From NCBI RefSeq assembly GCF_019457635.1, contig NZ_CP080412.1, forward strand, positions 868,001 through 932,000: DNA of 64,000 nucleotides, in the 5' to 3' direction. A model generated the notes under the pieces. The model saw nothing but the letters and a program-made list of their open reading frames with translations. It did no database searches and was not told the DNA's origin. The DNA is from Shewanella mangrovisoli. GTDB taxonomy: Bacteria > Pseudomonadota > Gammaproteobacteria > Enterobacterales > Shewanellaceae. This document shows, piece after piece, positions 56,303-64,000 of the stretch; the stretch's first letter is position 1; each line of letters opens with the position of its first letter. The translations under genes were made by a program, and so were the position numbers.

Positions 56303-57394
56303 ATGAAGGAATCCGTTATCCGCAAGCTGGAAGGCTTGCTCGAGCGCAATGAAGAAGTCTTAGCCTTGCTTGGTGATGCATCCGTTATCGCCGATCAGGA
56401 GCGTTTTCGCGCGTTATCCAAAGAATATTCTCAGTTAGAAGAAGTGGTTGCAGGCTTTAAAGCCTACCAGCAAGCACAGGCGGATCTCGAGTCTGCCAAG
56501 GAAATGCTGGAAGAAGATGACGCTGAGATGCGTGAAATGGCGCAGGAAGAAATCAAGGCAGCTAAAGCCGAACTCGAACGTCTCGAAGCCGAGCTGCAAA
56601 TTCTGTTATTACCAAAAGATCCTAACGACGACACCAACGCCTTTATCGAAATTCGTGCCGGTGCGGGTGGCGACGAAGCCGCAATCTTCGCGGGTGATCT
56701 GTTCCGCATGTATAGCCGTTATGCCGAAGCCAACCGTTGGCAGCTCGAGATCATGAGCTCGAACGAAGGCGAACACGGTGGCTTTAAAGAAATCATCGTT
56801 AAAGTCAGTGGTGAAGGTGCCTACGGTAAACTCAAGTTTGAATCCGGCGGTCACCGTGTTCAACGTGTGCCTGAAACTGAATCCCAAGGCCGTGTACACA
56901 CCTCTGCTGTCACTGTTGTAGTCATGCACGAAGTGCCTGAAGCGGAAGCGATTTCAATCAACCCTGCGGATCTGAAGGTCGATACCTTCCGTTCATCGGG
57001 TGCGGGTGGTCAGCACGTTAACAAAACCGATTCTGCCATTCGTATTACTCACATTCCAACCGGGATTGTGGTGGAATGTCAGGACCAACGTTCACAGCAT
57101 AAAAACCGCGCGCAAGCGATGAGCGTTTTAGCTGCGCGTATCCAAGCCGTTGAAGACGAAAAGCGCCGCAGCGCCGAAGAGTCGACTCGCCGTAGTCTGG
57201 TAGCTAGTGGTGACCGCTCCGAACGTGTGCGTACCTATAACTTCCCACAAGGCCGCGTGAGTGAACACCGTATCAACTTAACCTTATATCGCTTAAACGA
57301 AGTGATGGAAGGCGACTTAGATGCGATTTTAGGACCGCTGATGCAAGAGCATCAGGCCGACCTATTAGCCGCTCTGGCTGATGAGCAGGGGTAA
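56303..57394 (+). CDS. prfA: peptide chain release factor 1 PrfA
   Basis: 363 residues, the usual RF1 length. The stop-codon recognition PxT motif reads PET within [10 protein letters not shown], and the peptidyl-hydrolysis GGQ is at about 234-236 in [15 protein letters not shown]. It terminates translation at UAA and UAG. The next gene, prmC, methylates the Gln of this GGQ, and starts 2 bases after the stop. Confidence 0.97.
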
Positions 57395-57396
57395 TT

Positions 57397-58257
57397 TTGG
57401 CTGATCAATCGAGTATCGCCGAGGCCCTGCAATGGGCCTATGTTCAGTTAGCGCCTACCTCTGAATCCGCCCATCTGGATGCAGAGGTTTTCCTGCTGTA
57501 TTGCCTCAATAAAAACCGTGCATTTCTCTACACTTGGCCCGAAAAAGCCTTGACGGTGGAGCAGTGGAAACGTTTCCAGCAGATGGTGCAACGTCGCCAG
57601 CAGGGCGTACCCGTGGCACATATTGTGGGCGAGCGTGAGTTTTGGTCGCTACCCTTTATTGTGAATGACACTACGTTAATCCCTCGCCCAGATACCGAAA
57701 TCCTGGTCGAAACTGCCTTAAACTTGCCGCTTGAGAGCAATGCTAAGGTGCTGGATTTAGGGACTGGAACAGGTGCGATTGCGCTGGCGCTGGCTTCTGA
57801 GCGGTCGACTTGGCAAATTACTGCCGTCGATAAGGTGGAAGATGCGGTGGCCTTGGCCAAAGCGAACCGGACTAACCTTAAGTTAGAGCAGGTGGAGATC
57901 CTCCAAAGTGACTGGTTTAGCGCTATCAAGGCCCACGACTTTGATTTAATCGTCTCAAATCCGCCTTACATCGATGAGGCCGATGAGCATTTACATCAAG
58001 GGGATGTGCGCTTCGAGCCGCAAAGTGCGCTCACCGCCGCCGATGAGGGCTTTGCCGATCTCTACTACATAGCAAAAACCGCTCGGGATTATTTGAAGCC
58101 CAACGGTTATATTCTGCTCGAACATGGTTTTGAGCAGGCGGTAAAGCTCAGAGAAAAACTGACCGAGCTAGGTTATCAAAATGTCGCAACCGTGCGGGAT
58201 TTTGGTAGCAACGACAGATGCACTATGGGTAAGTGGATGGGATTGATTGGAATTTAA
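57397..58257 (+). CDS. prmC: release factor glutamine methyltransferase PrmC
   Basis: 286 residues. The SAM-binding motif is VLDLGTGTGAIALALASE near residue 118, and the substrate-binding NPPY is in LIVSNPPYIDEAD near residue 188. It N5-methylates the GGQ glutamine of RF1 and RF2. The start is TTG 57397, 2 bases after prfA, with no ATG in the early region; the GAGCAGGGG at the end of prfA can serve as ribosome-binding site. Confidence 0.95.
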   Translation: MADQSSIAEALQWAYVQLAPTSESAHLDAEVFLLYCLNKNRAFLYTWPEKALTVEQWKRFQQMVQRRQQGVPVAHIVGEREFWSLPFIVNDTTLIPRPDTEILVETALNLPLESNAKVLDLGTGTGAIALALASERSTWQITAVDKVEDAVALAKANRTNLKLEQVEILQSDWFSAIKAHDFDLIVSNPPYIDEADEHLHQGDVRFEPQSALTAADEGFADLYYIAKTARDYLKPNGYILLEHGFEQAVKLREKLTELGYQNVATVRDFGSNDRCTMGKWMGLIGI

Positions 58258-58287
58258 TATTTAATCCAATCCCGCTAAGTACTTAAC

Positions 58288-58321
58288 AACGCCATTGGTT
58301 ATTTATCAATGGCGTTTTTAT
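58288..58321 (+). terminator. terminator after prmC
   Basis: Stem AACGCCATTG / CAATGGCGTT with an 11-nt loop, then TTTATTT. It splits the E. coli-like hemA-to-kdsA block. Confidence 0.8.
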
Positions 58322-58401
58322 TTGTGTATTGGTTGAAATGGTTAGCTTTGACAAGTATCCGACTCTATATCTTCAAAATCAGCTCTAAGCTTAGGCTCAA
58401 G

Positions 58402-58815
58402 CTATAACACTTTGACCATAAAGAATTTACTGCCGGTTTCGGGATAGGCTTGTTGTACCCATTGCACGCGATATCCGTGGCGCTCATAGAAAGGTTTGGC
58501 TTGAAAATCTAAGGTATCGAGCAGGACAAATTGGCAGCCGCGTTGTTTGGCCTTGCTTTCGGCCTCGAGTAATAAGCGTGAGCCGATGTTTTGCTGGCGC
58601 AATGCGGCATCGACCCAAAGGTAGTCAATCAATAGCCAATTACCAAAGGTTTTGCCGCTTAAGCCCGCGAGTAAGTTGCCGTCCTCATCCTGTAATTTTA
58701 ATCCTAGGTTTTGACGCTTTAGCGTTTGCCAGTGCAGCTGATTAAATTCGACGATTTTTTGCTTTACCGCATCGGCAAATTCGGCGGACTCATCGTCAAT
58801 TATCATTAAATTCAT
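58402..58815 (-). CDS. GNAT-family N-acetyltransferase
   Basis: 137 residues with the acetyl-CoA-binding core: LLIDYLWVDAALRQQNIGSRLL (motif A, R-x-x-x-G-x-G/S-like QQNIGS) and FYERHGYRV near the end. Members of this small subgroup acetylate unknown small molecules or proteins. It faces the opposite way from its neighbours and interrupts the prmC-sirB2 order seen in E. coli. Confidence 0.88.
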   Translation of the reverse strand: MNLMIIDDESAEFADAVKQKIVEFNQLHWQTLKRQNLGLKLQDEDGNLLAGLSGKTFGNWLLIDYLWVDAALRQQNIGSRLLLEAESKAKQRGCQFVLLDTLDFQAKPFYERHGYRVQWVQQAYPETGSKFFMVKVL

Positions 58816-58933
58816 TGTGGTTTCCTACAAACTGAGGGACGGGGTTTCGTCTGCGAATCTCGCGCGTTAGGCATTGGTCTGGCGTTATGATTAGGGTAAA
58901 CTAGCGCCTTTGTCACTGGCCATAAGTATCACA

Positions 58934-59329
58934 ATGGAAACTTTTTACAGTCTTTATCCTGCTGTTAAGCACCTGCATTTAACCTTAATTGCCGTGAGTG
59001 TGCTGTTTTTTGTCGTTCGTTTTGTGTTGCATTTACGTCAGTCAGCACTGATGGGCAAGAAAGTATTCAAAATCGCGCCCCATGTTATCGACACTTTTTT
59101 ACTGCTGTCGGGCTTAACCCTGTGCTTTATGATCAAGCAATATCCTTTTGTGGACCCTTGGTTGACCGAAAAGATTGGCGCCGTGCTCGCGTATATTGCC
59201 TTGGGCGTGATTGCGATAAAAGCGAACAGAAACAAATTGTTCAAAGTTTTTGCCTTTTTAGGTGCATTAGGTTGGTTAGTTTACGCCGCCAAATTGGCGC
59301 ATTTTAAACAAGCGGTATTATTGGGTTAA
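58934..59329 (+). CDS. sirB2: SirB2 family membrane protein
   Basis: 131 residues from ATG 58934 (a longer TTG frame begins at 58910). Four membrane helices are predicted, with the family features YPAVKHLHLTLIAVS near the N-terminus, PHVIDTFLLLSGLTL and WLTEKIGAVLAYI. Its function is unknown despite the name, which derives from a Salmonella invasion-gene screen. Its stop shares a base with the sirB1 start (TAATG), so the pair is coupled. Confidence 0.9.
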   Translation: METFYSLYPAVKHLHLTLIAVSVLFFVVRFVLHLRQSALMGKKVFKIAPHVIDTFLLLSGLTLCFMIKQYPFVDPWLTEKIGAVLAYIALGVIAIKANRNKLFKVFAFLGALGWLVYAAKLAHFKQAVLLG

Positions 59330-60117
59330 TGGGTAAATACAATCTGCAAGATGGCATTTCTTTGCCCGAGTCGGCATTGGATGTAGGTGCTCACCTTGGA
59401 TTTTCAAACCTCGAAGCGGCGAAATGGGCTTGGTTTGAATTGGCGGGAGCCGTATTAAGTCATTACCTAGTGGATCAACAGCAACGCTTAAATGCGTTGC
59501 TGCATTGGTTTTATCAGGACTTAGGTTTTTGTGTCCGCGACAATTACTTCAGTACCGAAGCGGCGGACTTAGGCACTTGTCTTATCACTAAACAGGGTAA
59601 TAGCACCACACTGGCGACGGTTTTGATACTACTAGCCAAGCAGCTCGATTTAGAGCTCGAAGCCTTACTCTTACCGGGTAATACCGTGCTTCGCAGTAAC
59701 ATTGCTGGCGTTTTGCGTTATCACGATCCGCTGACGGGCAAAGAGTTGACGAAACATCAGCTCCATGTGCTAGTGCGCGGTGAGCTGGGTAACGCGGCCG
59801 AGCTTAAACCAAGCTACTTAAAGGCGGCGTCGGTGAAGAAGCTGATTTCGCGCATGCTGCATGAGCTTAAGGCGGGGTGTATCGTGTCGCATCAATTTGA
59901 GGCGGCGATGGAATGTTGCAACTTGCTGTTACAGTGGCACCCTGATGATGTGCACCTAAATCGGGAGCGCGCCTTTATCGCCCAGCAACTGGGTTGTATC
60001 AATGTCGCGGCGGCCGATCTGCAACACTTTGTCGATAACAGCCCGCATGATCCTGTTATCGAAATCGTCAAAATGCAGCTCAAAGAGCTCAGTGAACACG
60101 CTGAAATCTATCACTAA
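59329..60117 (+). CDS. sirB1: SirB1 family transglutaminase-like/TPR protein
   Basis: 262 residues. The N-terminal two-thirds is the SirB1 transglutaminase-like domain, with NALLHWFYQDLGFCVRDNYF and LITKQGNSTTLATVLILLA, where the usual G-x-P/C-x-S site appears as KQGNSTTL without the Cys nucleophile. The C-terminus is TPR-like (MECCNLLLQWHPDDVHLNRERA). It is coupled to sirB2 and has its own terminator. Function is unknown; hydrolase activity looks doubtful without the Cys. Confidence 0.87.
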   Translation: MGKYNLQDGISLPESALDVGAHLGFSNLEAAKWAWFELAGAVLSHYLVDQQQRLNALLHWFYQDLGFCVRDNYFSTEAADLGTCLITKQGNSTTLATVLILLAKQLDLELEALLLPGNTVLRSNIAGVLRYHDPLTGKELTKHQLHVLVRGELGNAAELKPSYLKAASVKKLISRMLHELKAGCIVSHQFEAAMECCNLLLQWHPDDVHLNRERAFIAQQLGCINVAAADLQHFVDNSPHDPVIEIVKMQLKELSEHAEIYH

Positions 60118-60125
60118 ATCTTAAA

Positions 60126-60155
60126 GGAGAGCCTAACAGGCTCTCCTTGTTTTTC
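60126..60155 (+). terminator. terminator after sirB1
   Basis: Stem GGAGAGCCT / AGGCTCTCC with a 3-nt loop, then TTGTTTTT. Confidence 0.88.
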
Positions 60156-60261
60156 TAAAAAACAACAATAAATGGGGCGAATGGGAAGTTTGCCCACTAA
60201 CTGCAAACGGCAGTTTTTAGCATAAATACAATAACAACTGTACCAAACAGGGAGAATACAC

Positions 60262-61509
60262 ATGGCAAGCACGGCATTAGTCACCAATGACGCGGTGGCG
60301 CTGGGAATATTGGCAACGATTCTGGGATTTGTGTTTTATACCAGCAGTAGTAGTCATCCATTTTGGCAAAAGTTTTACCGTTTTATCCCAGCGTTATTAC
60401 TCTGCTATTTCTTGCCATCATTGTTGAATACCTTTGGGGTGATCGATGGTGGGACATCGCAGCTTTACTATGTGGCCTCGCGCTACCTATTGCCCGCCTG
60501 TCTGGTGTTATTGATTTTAAGTGTGGATTTAAAAGCCATCTTAGGACTGGGGCCTAAGGCGGTGGTCATGTTTTTAACTGGGACAGTCGGCATTGTGATT
60601 GGCGGGCCGATTGCACTGCTCGTGGTGTCCTTTATCGAGCCATCGTTGATTGGTGTCGATAGCCCTGATGCGGTGTGGCGCGGCATGACAACCCTCGCAG
60701 GGAGTTGGATTGGCGGCGGTGCCAACCAAGCCGCGATGAAAGAAATTTATGAAGTGGGCGGCAATATCTTCTCTGTGATGGTGACAGTCGATGTGATTGT
60801 GGCCAATATTTGGATGGCGGTATTGTTGTTTATGGCGTCAAAAGCCAAGGAAATTGATGCCAAAACAGGTGCGGATACCTCAGCAATTGAGACCTTAAAG
60901 AACAAGGTTGAGCAGTATCACGCTGAAAATGCGCGTATTCCAAGCCTGCGTGATCTGATGCTGATTGTGGCTGTCGGATTTGGGATCACGGGCGTGGCCC
61001 ATATTGCCGCCGATTTCCTCGGTCCTTATTTTGAGGCCAACTATCCTTGGACTGAGGATTACAGCTTAACCTCTAAGTTCTTCTGGTTAGTGGTGATTGT
61101 GACCACCATAGGTTTAGCCATGTCCTTTAGCCCTATGCGCCATTTAGAGGCGGCGGGGGCTTCTAAGGTAGCGTCGGCGTTCTTGTATATTTTGGTGGCG
61201 ACCATTGGTTTACATATGGATGTAAGCAAGGTGCTTGATACGCCGCTATATTTTTTAGTGGGCATTATTTGGATGATAGTGCACGCTGGCTTTATGTTAT
61301 TGATTGCTAAATTAATTAAGGCTCCATTGTTTTATATGGCCGTGGGCAGTCAGGCAAACGTAGGTGGGGCTGCATCGGCGCCAGTTGTGGCAGCGGCGTT
61401 CCACCCAGCTTTAGCCCCTGTAGGGGTATTGTTAGCCGTATTTGGTTATGCGCTAGGCACTTATATGGCGTGGCTCTGCGGTCAGTTACTGCAGGCCGTC
61501 GCGGTATAG
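60262..61509 (+). CDS. DUF819 family membrane protein (YjcL-like)
   Basis: 415 residues with about 11 transmembrane helices in two inverted halves. Family features include SRYLLPACLVLLILSVDLKAI, TLAGSWIGGGANQAAMKEI, and a second-half VGSQANVGGAASAPVVAAAFHP. DUF819 proteins are predicted secondary transporters, some suspected to carry amino-acid-like substrates; the substrate here is unknown. It lies between sirB1 and kdsA, a position empty in E. coli. Its ATG has GGGAGAATACAC upstream. Confidence 0.88.
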   Translation: MASTALVTNDAVALGILATILGFVFYTSSSSHPFWQKFYRFIPALLLCYFLPSLLNTFGVIDGGTSQLYYVASRYLLPACLVLLILSVDLKAILGLGPKAVVMFLTGTVGIVIGGPIALLVVSFIEPSLIGVDSPDAVWRGMTTLAGSWIGGGANQAAMKEIYEVGGNIFSVMVTVDVIVANIWMAVLLFMASKAKEIDAKTGADTSAIETLKNKVEQYHAENARIPSLRDLMLIVAVGFGITGVAHIAADFLGPYFEANYPWTEDYSLTSKFFWLVVIVTTIGLAMSFSPMRHLEAAGASKVASAFLYILVATIGLHMDVSKVLDTPLYFLVGIIWMIVHAGFMLLIAKLIKAPLFYMAVGSQANVGGAASAPVVAAAFHPALAPVGVLLAVFGYALGTYMAWLCGQLLQAVAV

Positions 61510-61554
61510 TTGCCTTAGCTCCTGTTCAGCGCTGGTAAGGTTCCAGCATTTTAG

Positions 61555-62415
<861 letters not shown>

Positions 62416-62437
62416 GCTTGGTTTAACCTTATCAACT

Positions 62438-62468
62438 AAAAAGCCCCGAATCGTTCGGGGCTTTTTAT
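62438..62468 (+). terminator. terminator after kdsA
   Basis: Stem AAAGCCCCGAA / TTCGGGGCTTT with a tight loop and TTTTTATT tail. Confidence 0.9.
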
Positions 62469-62569
62469 TGGGTGAAATTTTCTCCATAGCGATATCAATA
62501 CCTTGTGTTTATGATGTTGGCTCTAATTAGCGCATAACCCATGTCAGAGTGCGGTCTGGCAGTGACAGG

Positions 62570-63451
62570 ATGGCTCGAATGTGGATTTTCTTTACCTTAT
62601 TAGCCGCGTTTATGCAGGCGTGGCGTAATGCCTTTCAGAGCCAACTGAGTAAAGAGGTTAAGGTGGCGGGCGTCACCTTAGCGCGGTTTATTTGGGCTGG
62701 CCCGATTGCGGCCTTGTATCTTGGGCTGTTATATCTTTGGGATAATGTGGGATTACCACGTTTTACGGTGGAGTTTATCGGCTTTATTGTCGGTGCCTCC
62801 ATGATGCAGATCCTCGCGACTGGCTTGATGGTTAAATTGTTTCAACAACAAAATTTTGCCATCGGTGCAGGGCTTGCCAAGAGTGAGGCCATTGTCGCCG
62901 CGATATTAGGCACCTTCTTTTTTGGCACTCATTTATCGTTACTCGGTTGGATTGGGGTAATTTTAGGTGGCGTTGCCGTGTTTTTACTGAGTGCCAAGCA
63001 AGGGCTTAGGCAGTTGTCCTTAAGCACTGTGCTCCTTGGTATTGCTAGCGGCAGTGCCTTTGCACTGACCTCTCTGTGGGTGAGGGAAGCAAGCCTAAGG
63101 TTAAATGTCGGCTTTCCCCATAACGCCGCTTGGGTATTGCTTTTGGTGATATGTCTACAAACCTTAGTGTTAGTCGGTTATTTAGTCTTGAAGGATAAAG
63201 CCACTCTCAGCGCCTTAATCCAACGTCCTAAGTTAACCTTGCTGACGAGTACCGCCAGCTGCTTTGGCTCCATTGGTTGGTTTAGTGCTATGTCTTTGCA
63301 GGCCGTGCCCTATGTTAAAACCTTAGGCCAAGTGGAAATCTTCTTTATGATGTTGATTTCCGCATTCTGGCTTAAGGAAAAAGTAAAAATAAAAGAGCTG
63401 CTTGGCCTAGTCTTGATCGCGCTCGCGGCAATACTCGTGATGTGGGAGTAA
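62570..63451 (+). CDS. DMT-superfamily (EamA-like) transporter
   Basis: About 293 residues and ten membrane helices in two EamA-like halves: the first includes FQSQLSKEV near the start and GAGLAKSEAIVAAILGTFFF, the second FSAMSLQAVPYVKTLGQVEI and FWLKEKVKIKELLGL. Drug or metabolite export is usual for the superfamily, but the substrate is unknown. The start is uncertain: ATG 62570 is chosen, with ATG 62579 or GTG 62549 as alternatives. Confidence 0.87.
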   Translation: MARMWIFFTLLAAFMQAWRNAFQSQLSKEVKVAGVTLARFIWAGPIAALYLGLLYLWDNVGLPRFTVEFIGFIVGASMMQILATGLMVKLFQQQNFAIGAGLAKSEAIVAAILGTFFFGTHLSLLGWIGVILGGVAVFLLSAKQGLRQLSLSTVLLGIASGSAFALTSLWVREASLRLNVGFPHNAAWVLLLVICLQTLVLVGYLVLKDKATLSALIQRPKLTLLTSTASCFGSIGWFSAMSLQAVPYVKTLGQVEIFFMMLISAFWLKEKVKIKELLGLVLIALAAILVMWE

Positions 63452-63624
63452 GGCTGATTATGACTGCGGTTACGACCAAAGAGATTAGTCATAAAGGCTT
63501 ATATTTTTAATTATCAAAAACATAGCTCACAGAAATACCCTATAGTTTATGTCTCATTCTCCTTATCTATGCTAAATATCCTTGATGCAAAAATTAACAA
63601 TTTACTCGAAAGGGATTTGTTACT

Positions 63625-64000
63625 ATGCCAAACCGTTCAAATCTTATCCAAGCGTCGATGCGTAACTTTGCCTCTCTCTTCGAATTACTTTTAAAAAAGT
63701 GGTTGTTCTTACTGCTGTTACCCGTCGTATTCGCTTTTGTTTTTAGCTATTTTATCGCGGCTTATCTGGCACATAACAAGGCGACTGAGATTGGCGAGTT
63801 CAACCTAGAGCGTTTAGAGGCCATCTTAAAGCTGTCGGATCAGATAGGTGAATATGCCATGAACCTAACCGAAGAGGATTGTGGCAAGTTAACTGAATAC
63901 ATGCGTTTTCGGCCTTATTTTCGGGGCGTGTTACTCTTCAATGACAAGTCATTTTACTGCTCCTCGACAACCGGGAACCTCAATTTACCCCTGAATACTC
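63625..64000 (+). CDS. CSS-motif sensor protein, probable c-di-GMP phosphodiesterase N-terminus (partial)
   Basis: The open frame runs from ATG 63625 (AAAGGGATTTG upstream) off the window edge; 125 residues are visible. A transmembrane helix at about 25-48 is followed by a periplasmic domain with the paired Cys of CSS-motif sensors: EEDCGKLTEYMRFRP and FYCSSTTGN, the second being the CSS itself. In the family this sensor precedes an EAL phosphodiesterase domain and its disulfide controls activity and turnover. The catalytic part is outside the window, so the enzyme type is inferred. Confidence 0.8.
   Translation, partial: MPNRSNLIQASMRNFASLFELLLKKWLFLLLLPVVFAFVFSYFIAAYLAHNKATEIGEFNLERLEAILKLSDQIGEYAMNLTEEDCGKLTEYMRFRPYFRGVLLFNDKSFYCSSTTGNLNLPLNT

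Overview
The window looks like ordinary chromosome from a gammaproteobacterium, almost certainly Shewanella. Several conserved blocks follow the Escherichia coli order: tolC / nudF-yqiB-cpdA-yqiA-parE, and prs-ispE-lolB / hemA-prfA-prmC-sirB2-sirB1-kdsA. These are mixed with families typical of Shewanella: DUF3069, DUF4447, a TIGR04219 outer-membrane barrel, tandem Gram-negative porins, several chemoreceptors, and TPR-GGDEF and CSS-motif c-di-GMP proteins. I found no transposase, integrase, phage structural gene, CRISPR array or rRNA. Coding density is high and almost every gene has a recognisable family.

Layout. 1-7.5 kb: the end of a siderophore-type TonB receptor and its PiuC/YbiX-type hydroxylase; dusA followed by a small phage-shock-like operon behind a sigma-54 promoter; a CoA isomerase-like protein; a copper chaperone, DUF2333 protein and TIGR04219 barrel; then tolC on the minus strand. 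7.8-15.7 kb: nudF-yqiB-cpdA-yqiA-parE-(beta-propeller protein)-parC, with overlapping or short junctions. 15.9-25 kb: two related porins, tcdA, an orphan histidine kinase, a SieB-like membrane protein, a 43-residue DUF3149 protein, a chemoreceptor fused to hemerythrin, tRNA-Leu(CAA) and yegP. 25-29 kb: modCBA and divergent modE with a clear ModE box. 29-43 kb: queG, an orphan solute-binding protein, a TPR-GGDEF protein, PAP2, DUF3069, maeA, yehS, an unusual NRAMP relative, a PH-domain protein, a large TonB receptor, a GST, and a DUF4447/SMI1 pair.

43.5-50 kb holds a predicted secreted RelA/SpoT-fold protein, the M13 peptidase PepO, rsuA, and an ECF sigma / putative anti-sigma / DUF4097 operon. 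50-64 kb holds an HBM chemoreceptor, prs-ispE-lolB facing hemA-prfA-prmC, a GNAT, sirB2-sirB1, a DUF819 transporter, kdsA, a DMT transporter and the start of a CSS-motif protein.

Much of the window is housekeeping: topoisomerase IV, haem and release-factor maturation, PRPP, isoprenoid and Kdo synthesis, and envelope assembly. Around it sit sensing and envelope-stress genes. The places most worth a second look are the sigma-54 mini-operon after dusA (2.3-3.0 kb), the secreted RelA/SpoT-like protein (43.5-44.3 kb), the structured element between ispE and prs (53.2 kb), the NRAMP relative lacking the usual metal ligands (36.8-38.1 kb), and the sigma/anti-sigma/DUF4097 unit (47.7-49.8 kb).
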